Assembly (NCBI GenBank): GCA_030637505.1
Contig: DAOWGJ010000408.1
Location: 1 to 6,359 of the forward strand
From: Holophagae bacterium
GTDB taxonomy: Bacteria; Acidobacteriota; Thermoanaerobaculia; Thermoanaerobaculales; Sulfomarinibacteraceae
Length of the DNA: 6,359 bases
Reading direction: 5' to 3'
Position 1 is the first letter of the stretch. Every line of letters starts with the position of its first letter. The notes below the pieces were generated by a model. The model worked only from the letters and a program-made list of their open reading frames with translations, searched no databases and had not been told where the DNA came from. The translations under genes were made by a program, and so were the position numbers. Positions 1 through 5,942 of this stretch are shown one piece after another.

Positions 1-659
1 CCATTCTTGACCGGGACATGGTCCGTCGTCGATCCGGGCTCGAAGACACCCTGGGCGCCTTCGCCGACGGGCGGGTCCGCATCCTGGTCGGAACACAAAT
101 GGTCGCCAAGGGACACCACTTCCCCAACGTTACCCTGACCGGGGTCATTTCCGCCGACGCCCTACTGGGCCTGCCGGATTTCAGGGCCGGCGAGCTGACC
201 TTCCAGCTTCTGACACAGGTGGCCGGACGCTCGGGACGCGGCGCCGATCCCGGCAGGGTCATCATTCAAACATACCACCCTGAACACCCCGCAGTGCTCC
301 ATGCGGCCAACCAAGACGTCGCAGCCTTCACCGAGGAAGAACTGCGGTTCCGGCGGGCCTTCGGCTACCCACCGGTATCCCGCATGGCCCTGATTCGATT
401 CGAATCGCCTTCGATAGACCAGGTCCGACGGGCCGCCGAAGCTGCGGGCCGTCGTCTGCGACCGGCTCCGGAGGGTGTCCGGGTCCGAGGGCCTGCGCCG
501 TCACCGATGGAAAGGCTTCGGGACCGGTGGCGGTGGCAGATTCTCCTGACCTCCGCTGAACGCCCACCCCTTCGCCAGGCCATGGCTCGGGTGGAGAGTC
601 TGAGCCTCCCGTCGGACGTCCATCGCCTGATCGACGTCGATCCCGTCTCGACTTTGTAG
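1..659 (+). CDS. priA: Primosomal protein N' (PriA helicase), C-terminal part
   Basis: PriA is a superfamily 2 DNA helicase that recognises stalled or collapsed replication forks and reloads the replicative helicase. The gene enters the window from the left; the frame is open from base 3 (ILDRD, then Met at 18), so that Met is internal and not a start. About 218 residues are visible. Helicase motif V is seen as ILVGTQMVAKGHHFPNVTL and motif VI as QLLTQVAGRSGRG. Next come the family's YHPEHPAV segment, the FRRAFGYPPVSRMALIRF region, and a C-terminal domain ending in the typical IDVDPVSTL, so the C-terminus is complete and unbroken. The Walker A, DEAH and zinc-binding motifs lie upstream of the window. 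The TAG stop (657-659) overlaps the first unit of a heptamer repeat. Identification is secure; the gene is partial only because of the window edge. Confidence 0.96.
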   Translation, partial: ILDRDMVRRRSGLEDTLGAFADGRVRILVGTQMVAKGHHFPNVTLTGVISADALLGLPDFRAGELTFQLLTQVAGRSGRGADPGRVIIQTYHPEHPAVLHAANQDVAAFTEEELRFRRAFGYPPVSRMALIRFESPSIDQVRRAAEAAGRRLRPAPEGVRVRGPAPSPMERLRDRWRWQILLTSAERPPLRQAMARVESLSLPSDVHRLIDVDPVSTL

Positions 660-692
660 CTGTCAGCTATCAGCTGTCAGCAGTCAGCTTTC
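658..692. repeat. Tandem heptamer array, five units of AGCTNTC type
   Basis: Five consecutive 7-base units can be read: AGCTGTC, AGCTATC, AGCTGTC, AGCAGTC and AGCTTTC, so the consensus is AGCTNTC with one deviating unit. The array begins inside the priA stop codon (TAG is followed directly by CTGTC). It is followed by a T-rich stretch (689-704). Complementary AGCTG and CAGCT segments (658-662 with 671-675, and 672-676 with 685-689) could form two alternative weak 5-bp hairpins. A second array of the same unit is at 2060-2080. Its function is unknown; it could be a genome-wide intergenic repeat or a weak 3' end signal for priA. Confidence 0.8.
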
Positions 693-739
693 ACTTTTGT
701 CTTTCGAAATAGGCCACAAAAAGAGCAGCCGCAAAAAGG

Positions 740-748
740 TGCTACGCT
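740..748 (+). promoter_or_regulatory. Possible extended -10 element (TGCTACGCT)
   Basis: TGC-TACGCT matches the TGnTAnnnT extended -10 pattern and resembles the elements at 2105 and 3943. A start of transcription about seven bases downstream (near 755) would lie only about two bases before the ATG at 757, giving an essentially leaderless mRNA. No convincing -35 hexamer is found at the expected distance (around 720-725). Tentative. Confidence 0.3.
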
Positions 749-756
749 CATCCGGT

Positions 757-2031
757 ATGGACGTGAGATCATTCGTCGATTTTCTCATTCGGGAGAGGGT
801 TGTCCCCGCCGAGAGGAAGAGGGCGATCATCGAGGCAACTTCGATCTCCGGTGACCGGGTCGACACCGCCGTGTTCGACCTCGGTCTGGCCGGTGAGGCG
901 ACACTGCTGTCGGCGTTGGGCCGGTTCACCAAGAGCCGAATCGCTCGTGCCTCGGACATCGCCTCCGCCTCCTCTGAACTGACCGGCCTGATCCCGGCGC
1001 GGCTGGCACGAAGATTCGGCGTCATCCCCTTCAGGCGCGACGGCAAGAACCTGAGCGTCGCCGCTCTCGACCCCGGGGATCTTCTGGTCCAAGACGAACT
1101 GGCTCTCCTGACCGGGAGCATGATCACCACCTATGCGGCGTTGGAGATTCATGTCCGGGAGGGATTGGCGCGGCACTACGACGTGCCACTGGCACCGCGC
1201 GTGGAAGCACTGCTCAGACGAATAAATAGTCCCGCAAAAAAGGGACAGACCACTCTTCGCCCAACCCGAACAGTCCCGGAGACACCACCTCAGGACAAGC
1301 CGCCGATCCCGGAGGATACGACCACCGCACCCACCCCGAGTGTCCGACCTCAAAAGGCCGCGATTCCGACCGAACTGGAGTTCTCCGACGAAGACTTGGC
1401 CCTCTTCCCCTCATTCGCTACCAACGCCCAGCCGTCCCCACCCCCCGACGAGAGCCCCCCACCGCCGGCTGAGTTGGAACCACCTCCGCCACTGGTCGTG
1501 GAGGAACCTCCCCCGTTGCCGGACCCTCCTCTGAGCCCCGAAGCCCGTCTCGCCAGAGCCGCAGATGCTCTCCAAAGGGCCGAGATCAGGGACGACATCG
1601 CAGATGCGCTGCTGGATTTCAGCCAACCCCACTTCACACGCCGTTTGCTCCTGGCTCTTCGGGGGGACACCATCGTCGGCTGGCGGGGCGAAGGGGCCGA
1701 GGTCGAGCCAACGGCCGTTCGCGCAATCGCCATCCCCAAAGACGAACCATCAGTTTTCAGCGGCCTGTTCCAGGGCTCGGCCTTTTGGCTGGGTCCGTTG
1801 CCGGCGATGGCACGCAATCAGGAGTTGACCATCGCTCTCGGAGATCCCCTGCCGGTCGGATGTCTGATCCTCCCGATCAAGGTCAGGGGCAAGATCGTTG
1901 CCTTTTTCTACGGCGACTCCGGTAACCAGCCCCTGGGTTCGGTCCCGATGGCCGATTTCAAAAGGCTGATGGCGAAAACCGACATCGCCTTCCAGGTCTA
2001 TCTACTCAAAGGGAAGATCAGGGTAATATGA
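757..2031 (+). CDS. Orphan GspE/PilB N-terminal (MshEN-like) domain protein with GAF-like C-terminus
   Basis: A 424-residue soluble protein without signal peptide or membrane segments. Residues 1-150 resemble the N-terminal domain of type II secretion and type IV pilus ATPases (GspE/PilB/MshE): helical start, LGLAGEATLLSALGRFT, IPARLARRFGVIPFRRDG, then LSVAALDPGDLLVQDEL. Residues about 157-260 form a Pro/Glu-rich linker with several PPP and PPPP runs. Residues 261-424 look like a GAF-type domain common in GspE-N or PilZ hybrid proteins (LALRGDTIVGWRGEG, LGDPLPVGCLILPIKVRGKIVAFFYGDSG). There is no Walker A or B, so it is not an assembly ATPase. Some MshEN domains bind cyclic-di-GMP, so a sensory or regulatory role is possible but inferred. 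ATG 757 is chosen because the domain begins there; a TTG at 697 would add 20 basic, unconserved-looking residues and lacks a Shine-Dalgarno. ATG 757 also lacks a well-placed one. No secretion or pilus genes are adjacent. Confidence 0.8.
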   Translation: MDVRSFVDFLIRERVVPAERKRAIIEATSISGDRVDTAVFDLGLAGEATLLSALGRFTKSRIARASDIASASSELTGLIPARLARRFGVIPFRRDGKNLSVAALDPGDLLVQDELALLTGSMITTYAALEIHVREGLARHYDVPLAPRVEALLRRINSPAKKGQTTLRPTRTVPETPPQDKPPIPEDTTTAPTPSVRPQKAAIPTELEFSDEDLALFPSFATNAQPSPPPDESPPPPAELEPPPPLVVEEPPPLPDPPLSPEARLARAADALQRAEIRDDIADALLDFSQPHFTRRLLLALRGDTIVGWRGEGAEVEPTAVRAIAIPKDEPSVFSGLFQGSAFWLGPLPAMARNQELTIALGDPLPVGCLILPIKVRGKIVAFFYGDSGNQPLGSVPMADFKRLMAKTDIAFQVYLLKGKIRVI

Positions 2032-2037
2032 GCCCAT

Positions 2038-2052
2038 CCCGGCTGCGCCGGG
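2038..2052 (+). other. Short GC hairpin after the GspE-N-like gene
   Basis: CCCGGC and GCCGGG (2038-2043 and 2047-2052) form a perfect 6-bp stem with a 3-base loop, beginning 7 bases after the TGA stop. No T tract follows, so it is not a canonical intrinsic terminator. It may mark the transcript's 3' end or be incidental in GC-rich DNA. Confidence 0.3.
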
Positions 2053-2059
2053 TAGCCTC

Positions 2060-2080
2060 GGCTCTCAGCTATCAGCTCTC
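2060..2080. repeat. Second heptamer array, three units of (A/G)GCTNTC
   Basis: GGCTCTC, AGCTATC and AGCTCTC follow one another without spacing. They share the unit of the 658-692 array, including a 13-base identity (TCAGCTATCAGCT) with it. The array starts 29 bases after the stop of the GspE-N-like gene, so that gene is bracketed by the same repeat family. No function can be assigned from the sequence. Confidence 0.65.
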
Positions 2081-2104
2081 GACGTTCCCCAGATTGAGGT
2101 CGGC

Positions 2105-2113
2105 TGGTACCAT
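2105..2113 (+). promoter_or_regulatory. Possible extended -10 element (TGGTACCAT) upstream of the TolC gene
   Basis: TGG-TACCAT fits an extended -10 pattern and parallels the elements at 740 and 3943. The predicted transcription start is near 2120, which would give the TolC gene a leader of about 119 bases. The -35 region around 2085-2090 (TTCCCC) is a poor match. Tentative. Confidence 0.3.
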
Positions 2114-2229
2114 CATGCGAAGAACCTCAAGGATGGGGGAACAAAATGTGCGAACTTTCAAGACGAACACGCGTATTCTCAAGCGAAAGCAACGCCCGGG
2201 AAACGGTTCGCCGTGATCGCCTGGGGCAC

Positions 2230-2234
2230 GGAGG
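2230..2234 (+). promoter_or_regulatory. Ribosome binding site deciding the TolC start at 2239
   Basis: GGAGG lies four bases before ATG 2239. It favours this start, which begins directly with a signal peptide, over the in-frame ATG at 2146. That upstream ATG has its own weaker purine tract (GGGGGA, 2135-2140). Confidence 0.7.
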
Positions 2235-2238
2235 AAAC

Positions 2239-3924
2239 ATGACCAGATTCCGCATCACCGGATTTTCAGTATTCGCCATCCTGATCCTGACGACAGTTGG
2301 AGTTTCGGCCGGGCAGTTTGACGCCACCGTCAATGCGGGTGCGAAACTGGACATTGCGGACGGTGAAGCTCTCGACCTCGACCTTCAGCGAGCCTACGAG
2401 ATTGCCCTGGCCCGCAATTTAGACCTCCAGGTCGGGCGCTACGACCTGGCCATCGCCGATACCAGCATCCAGGGCGCATCCGGAATCTTCGACCCGTCGT
2501 TCGACCTGGGCGCGGATGCCGACTACAGAGAGTCGCCCGCGGCATCCCAGTTGGACGGCGCCCTGGTCAACAAGACCCGAAACACGCAGTACAACCTCGG
2601 AATTTCGGGATTGATGCCCATCGGCGGCTCGGTCAGCCTTGGCTTGGGCACCCGGAGAACGGCAACGAATTCACAATTCTACTTCCTGAATCCCAGTTGG
2701 AGTACCGGATTGACAGCACGGCTGAATCAACCCCTGTTAAGGAACTTCGGGACACTGGTGACACGCTCGAGGATCGTCATCGCCCAGACCAGCCGTGACC
2801 AGGCCGCGGAGACCCTCAGGACGCAGGTGATCGCTACCCTCCAACAGGTCGAGCAGGCCTATTGGGATTTCGCAGCGGCAAAGGTTCTGGTCGAGGTCAA
2901 GCAACAGTCGCTGGAACTGGCCCAAAAACTGCTTGAGGAAACCCGAGAGCGAATCCGGGTCGGAACCTCGGCGCCGATTGATGTGGTGCAGTCGGAGGCC
3001 AGCGTCGCCACCCGAAATCAGGATCTGATCCTGGCACGCAACGCACAGGCCAACAGCGAGGACGCGCTCAAACAAGTCCTGGGCTTCCAGACACCGGCAG
3101 AGTGGGCCACGAAGATCATCGCGGCCGAGCCCTACGTCTTCGAACCCCTCGATGTCGATCTGGCCTCCAGTATCGAGACCGCCCTGAAAGAGCGTCCCGA
3201 AATTCTCCGCCAGGAATTGGCCCTGGACATGGCCGGCCTCAATGTCAAATTGGCCCGTAATACGGTTCTTCCCAGCCTCGACTTGACCGGCTCCTACGGT
3301 TTCAGCGGCATCGGCGGTACCCTGACAGCCGACGACCCAATCACCGGCGAGACCACCCGCGTCAAAGGGGGCTTCGACGACTCTCTCGACCAGATCGTCA
3401 ACACTGAATTTCCGAATTGGGGCATCGGACTGGCTCTGAAGGTGCCGTTGGGCAACAATGACGCCAAGGCCAACCTGGCGCGCCGGCGGTTCGAGCACCA
3501 CCAGACCAAGACCCGCCTCTCCGCACTCCAGCAGTCGATCACCCACGACGTCCGCGTGGCCGTACGTTACCTCTATGACGGCGCGGCATCGGTTGAAGCC
3601 GCGGAAGCCTCCAAGATTCTGGCCGAACGCAACGTCGAGGCCGAGCAGACCAAGTTCGCCAACGGCCTCTCGACCAACTTCCTGGTCCTGCAGATCCAGG
3701 ACGACCTGGCCAACGCCCAACTCTCAAACCTCCAGGCGCGCCTGAACTATCGCAAGGCGATCGTCGGTTACCGCGTCGCCACCGGCACCCTGCTCGACGA
3801 ACTGGGGATTGACATCGCCGATCCGGGAGCGCCCGATGAAGTGCATACTCTGTGGAAAGACGTCAAGTGGATGCAGTTCATCGACTTCAAGGGTGACGAA
3901 GAAGGCAAGGATATTGACGGCTGA
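2239..3924 (+). CDS. TolC-family outer-membrane efflux channel protein
   Basis: A 561-residue outer-membrane channel protein. TolC proteins form trimeric beta-barrel and alpha-tunnel ducts for efflux pumps or type I secretion. Residues 1-24 are a signal peptide (basic MTRFR, hydrophobic core, cleavage likely after GVSA); there is no lipobox Cys. The first outer-membrane efflux repeat spans about 45-282, with LDLQRAYEIALARNLDLQVGR, the strand region LTARLNQPLLRNFG, the tunnel helix QVEQAYWDFAAAK, and GTSAPIDVVQSEA near 242-254. The second spans about 305-520, with ALKERPEI, LPSLDLTGSYG, GLALKVPLGN near 397-406, and GLSTNFLVLQIQDDLANAQ near 476-494. A charged tail of about 40 residues follows. 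Length is somewhat above E. coli TolC. The longer frame from ATG 2146 would put 31 charged residues before the signal peptide, so 2239 is preferred. No membrane fusion protein or pump gene is adjacent, so its partners are unknown. Confidence 0.93.
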   Translation: MTRFRITGFSVFAILILTTVGVSAGQFDATVNAGAKLDIADGEALDLDLQRAYEIALARNLDLQVGRYDLAIADTSIQGASGIFDPSFDLGADADYRESPAASQLDGALVNKTRNTQYNLGISGLMPIGGSVSLGLGTRRTATNSQFYFLNPSWSTGLTARLNQPLLRNFGTLVTRSRIVIAQTSRDQAAETLRTQVIATLQQVEQAYWDFAAAKVLVEVKQQSLELAQKLLEETRERIRVGTSAPIDVVQSEASVATRNQDLILARNAQANSEDALKQVLGFQTPAEWATKIIAAEPYVFEPLDVDLASSIETALKERPEILRQELALDMAGLNVKLARNTVLPSLDLTGSYGFSGIGGTLTADDPITGETTRVKGGFDDSLDQIVNTEFPNWGIGLALKVPLGNNDAKANLARRRFEHHQTKTRLSALQQSITHDVRVAVRYLYDGAASVEAAEASKILAERNVEAEQTKFANGLSTNFLVLQIQDDLANAQLSNLQARLNYRKAIVGYRVATGTLLDELGIDIADPGAPDEVHTLWKDVKWMQFIDFKGDEEGKDIDG

Positions 3925-3942
3925 ACCCCGGTCTTCCCTCCC

Positions 3943-3951
3943 TGGTACTCT
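3943..3951 (+). promoter_or_regulatory. Possible extended -10 element (TGGTACTCT) upstream of the DUF2231 gene
   Basis: TGG-TACTCT lies in the 51-base gap between the TolC and DUF2231 genes. The predicted start near 3958 would leave an 18-base leader containing the full AAGGAGAG ribosome site. No -35 match is seen at normal spacing; a TTGACG at 3914-3919 is about 26 bases away, which is too far. Tentative. Confidence 0.35.
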
Positions 3952-3962
3952 GTGTCTCTCAC

Positions 3963-3970
3963 AAGGAGAG
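3963..3970 (+). promoter_or_regulatory. Ribosome binding site deciding the DUF2231 start at 3976
   Basis: AAGGAGAG, a strong Shine-Dalgarno match, ends five bases before ATG 3976. It rules out the upstream in-frame GTG at 3952 as the likely start. Confidence 0.8.
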
Positions 3971-3975
3971 CCGTC

Positions 3976-4470
3976 ATGCTTGAGAACCTGCTCGCCGGAA
4001 TTTCGCTGCCCAATCTGCATCCCGCGGTGGTGCACTTTCCCCTCGCCCTGCTGGTGACGGCTCTCTTTTTCGACCTGTCGGCCCTGACCTCCAGAAAAAG
4101 GAGGTGGTTGGATCATGGGGCGACCCTGCTCTACTGCCTGGCCGCGATCGGAGCGATCGCAGCATGGTTCAGCGGTACCAGCGCTGCCGACGCGATGTGG
4201 TCAATGCCGGGAGCCGCCCAGGCCGCCCTGTCTGAGCATCAGGACCTTGGTCTCTACACCATGGCGGGGATTGTCGGACTAACCGCGTTTCGGCTTTTCG
4301 TCGCATGGTTGTCCCGCAAGGATCAAAGGACCCAACTCGGGCTGTTTCGCATGGCGGCCATCGTCGCCGCCTTTGCCGCCGTGGTCCTCGCCGGAATGAC
4401 CGCCGATCACGGCGGCGCCCTGGTCTACAAGCACGGCATGGGAGTCAAGGGCACAGCACAAACGCCGTAG
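3976..4470 (+). CDS. DUF2231-family small integral membrane protein
   Basis: A 164-residue membrane protein with about four hydrophobic segments, near residues 20-36, 50-66, 93-112 and 124-142. The N-terminal NLHPAVVHFPLALLV motif and the C-terminal DHGGALVYKHGMGV motif are hallmarks of the DUF2231 family of inner-membrane proteins. The conserved histidines at the membrane edges (HPAVVH near 15-20, and DHGG and KHG near the C-terminus) suggest metal or haem binding. That is inference, since the family's biochemical role is not established to my knowledge. Such proteins often sit near redox genes, but none is visible here. The gene starts 51 bases after the TolC stop with its own strong ribosome site. 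It converges with the minus-strand gene at 4540, with 69 bases between them and no convincing terminator hairpin. Confidence 0.85.
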   Translation: MLENLLAGISLPNLHPAVVHFPLALLVTALFFDLSALTSRKRRWLDHGATLLYCLAAIGAIAAWFSGTSAADAMWSMPGAAQAALSEHQDLGLYTMAGIVGLTAFRLFVAWLSRKDQRTQLGLFRMAAIVAAFAAVVLAGMTADHGGALVYKHGMGVKGTAQTP

Positions 4471-4539
4471 CCGATACACTGCCAGGCAGACCCTTCTTAT
4501 GGCGTCCAATTCAAAAACATCAGTGAAAGATCAAGTCTC

Positions 4540-5892
4540 CTAGTCGGCAAAGACCGAACACTGGTACTCGGCTCCCCAACCGTCGGAAGGGACGAAGTCC
4601 GAGGTCCAGTCTGTGCCCTCTGAATTCAGCGAGTGAGGCTCCGGACATACGTTGGATGGCACCTCGCGAAGCAGGAAACCATTCTGGTAGCCCAACGCGC
4701 GGCAAAGAGCCTGGATGCAATCAATACCAGAGCCGTTGCAGTTGCTGTCCGGGGCGTTGGAAACCCACATTGGTTCAGCGTCAGACGAACAGTTGAAGGG
4801 TGTTGCCGGCATCGTATCACCGGCCGCATTGCCCGGATCGATCACGGTTCTCAGAGCACTGGAAGAGGCCGTGCCGAATATCAGAATTTCAGTCCCGGCA
4901 TCATCGAGGCAGTAGAATTCTGCTGGGTCGCAGCCGTCTGTTGCGCAACCGAGCCAGTGCAGGGTACTGTTGGTGCGGGCCCTCAGGTCGAGGCCGGCAG
5001 CCGGCCATCCCCAGACATCCATATCCGTCCACAAATCAGCGCAGGTGGCTGGGGCAACGGGTGGCGCAAGACCAACTGTTTCCGTCCACGCCAAAGTGTC
5101 GCCGGACTCTAAGCCGTCGGCGAATAATGGTGGCTCAGGATCTGCAATGAAATTGTCGATCACCTGCTGGAGAAAGGCAAAATCGCCCGCGTCGCCCCAG
5201 TAATCTCCAAAAGCAGAGTTGATGAACCAAAGGAACTCACCGCTGCCACCACCCGGAAAATTACTGCCCTTGAAAACAATGCACGGTTGGCCGTCACCAT
5301 TGACCGCGACCACCTCCATATCGGCGTCAGTCAGCCGCGCCATGTAATAAGCGGCAGAGATATTGGCGAAGGTCATCGGAGATGTCAAACCCTGCGCCAA
5401 AGGATGGCCGGGATCGGTCACGGTGACATGCGGTGCAGCGCTGATGGCCCAGCCATAATTTGCGGTGTCGAGTCCGATAATGTTGTTGTTCACACCGTTG
5501 GCGAAATCGGCCCACGAAGAACCGCCGACAAAACATGCGCGCTTGCCGGCATCGATCACACCGGTTCGGATCGCCTGGACGCTGGCCTCGGTAATGGAAC
5601 CTCCGTCCATGCCCACGATCACGATGTCGTAGGGGCTGAAGTCGATGCCTGTCCAGTCGGTAGAGCTGATCAGGTCAAAGGGCACCGTCAAATTGGTCAG
5701 CACCGCCTGGATGGAGTCGGTTGTGTCGGTTGTCTCCAACACCAGAACCGTATTCTGGAGAATGCGGGCGTGATCGTTTGGCGGTTCTATCGCGGGGTTG
5801 CTCCCCCCCGTGTACTCCGCGTGGCTCAATGAAGCCGCCAACACAAGGCCAACAAAGACAAAAACCGCTCTGTACTTGAGAAAGCATCGCAT
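4540..5892 (-). CDS. Secreted protein: GATase-like domain plus Cys-rich C-terminal domain
   Basis: A 450-residue exported protein I cannot name. Residues 1-25 are a clear signal peptide (MRCFLKYR, hydrophobic core, cleavage at SHA/EY). Residues about 44-250 look like a glutamine-amidotransferase or ThuA-like alpha/beta domain: strand TVLVLETTD, strand YDIVIVGMDGG (88-98), strand RACFVGGSS (118-126) at the usual nucleophile-elbow place with Cys120, then VTDPGHPLAQGL (158-169), a motif style of these families. A linker LFADGLESGDTLAW (256-269) resembles the 'DGFESGD' hinge of exported proteins in several Gram-negative groups. The tail, about 280-450, holds ten cysteines (284, 316, 321, 328, 368, 385, 392, 397, 416, 445), an even number suited to disulfides. 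It contains CIQALCRALGYQNG, faintly like scavenger-receptor Cys-rich domains. No anchor is evident. The start is supported by AAGGAG (5901-5906) and a strong promoter. Catalytic activity is unproven. Confidence 0.85.
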   Translation of the reverse strand: MRCFLKYRAVFVFVGLVLAASLSHAEYTGGSNPAIEPPNDHARILQNTVLVLETTDTTDSIQAVLTNLTVPFDLISSTDWTGIDFSPYDIVIVGMDGGSITEASVQAIRTGVIDAGKRACFVGGSSWADFANGVNNNIIGLDTANYGWAISAAPHVTVTDPGHPLAQGLTSPMTFANISAAYYMARLTDADMEVVAVNGDGQPCIVFKGSNFPGGGSGEFLWFINSAFGDYWGDAGDFAFLQQVIDNFIADPEPPLFADGLESGDTLAWTETVGLAPPVAPATCADLWTDMDVWGWPAAGLDLRARTNSTLHWLGCATDGCDPAEFYCLDDAGTEILIFGTASSSALRTVIDPGNAAGDTMPATPFNCSSDAEPMWVSNAPDSNCNGSGIDCIQALCRALGYQNGFLLREVPSNVCPEPHSLNSEGTDWTSDFVPSDGWGAEYQCSVFAD

Positions 5893-5900
5893 TTTATTGT

Positions 5901-5906
5901 CTCCTT
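5901..5906 (-). promoter_or_regulatory. Ribosome binding site of the secreted-protein gene
   Basis: Read on the minus strand this is AAGGAG, with eight bases to the ATG at 5892, which is near-ideal spacing. With the predicted transcription start near 5907 the site would lie at the very 5' end of a leader of about 15 bases. Confidence 0.8.
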
Positions 5907-5913
5907 ATGATTA

Positions 5914-5942
5914 AATATAGATCTCTCACGCCCACCTGTCAA
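5914..5942 (-). promoter_or_regulatory. Near-consensus sigma70 promoter for the secreted-protein gene
   Basis: On the minus strand TTGACA (5942-5937), a 17-base spacer and TATATT (5919-5914) form a promoter with a perfect -35 and a five-of-six -10 (TATAAT consensus). It is by far the best promoter in the window. The predicted start is near 5907. A second TTGACC directly upstream (5948-5943) makes a tandem TTGACC-TTGACA that overlaps one arm of the inverted repeat at 5941-5948. Confidence 0.78.

Noticed and set aside
658..692. CRISPR array
   Set aside because: The units are 7 bases and directly contiguous with no spacers, so this is a simple tandem repeat.
697..756. TTG start extending the GspE-N-like protein by 20 residues
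   Set aside because: No Shine-Dalgarno precedes it, it sits just after the repeat array, and the added basic residues do not look like part of the domain.
769..1817. Minus-strand open frames within the GspE-N-like gene (194 and 155 codons)
   Set aside because: Both are complements of the Pro-rich and domain-coding sequence, overlap each other, and show Ser/Gly or Arg-rich shadow composition without motifs.
2028..2216. 62-codon frame whose ATGA overlaps the upstream stop
   Set aside because: Runs through the hairpin and heptamer array, is Arg/Ser-rich, and has no conserved-looking segment or ribosome site. I consider it chance.
2737..3720. 327-codon open frame on the minus strand
   Set aside because: It lies wholly antisense to the well-supported TolC gene and has no recognisable domain. 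It is a typical shadow frame in GC-rich coding DNA.
4471..4539. Bidirectional terminator between the convergent genes
   Set aside because: Only a 4-bp CTGC/GCAG stem and a separate short A tract (4514-4518) were found. No stem is directly followed by a T tract on either strand.
5287..5832. 181-codon open frame on the plus strand
   Set aside because: Antisense to the secreted-protein gene. The composition is shadow-like (rich in His, Gly and Arg) with no signal or motif, while the minus-strand frame has a signal peptide, ribosome site and promoter.
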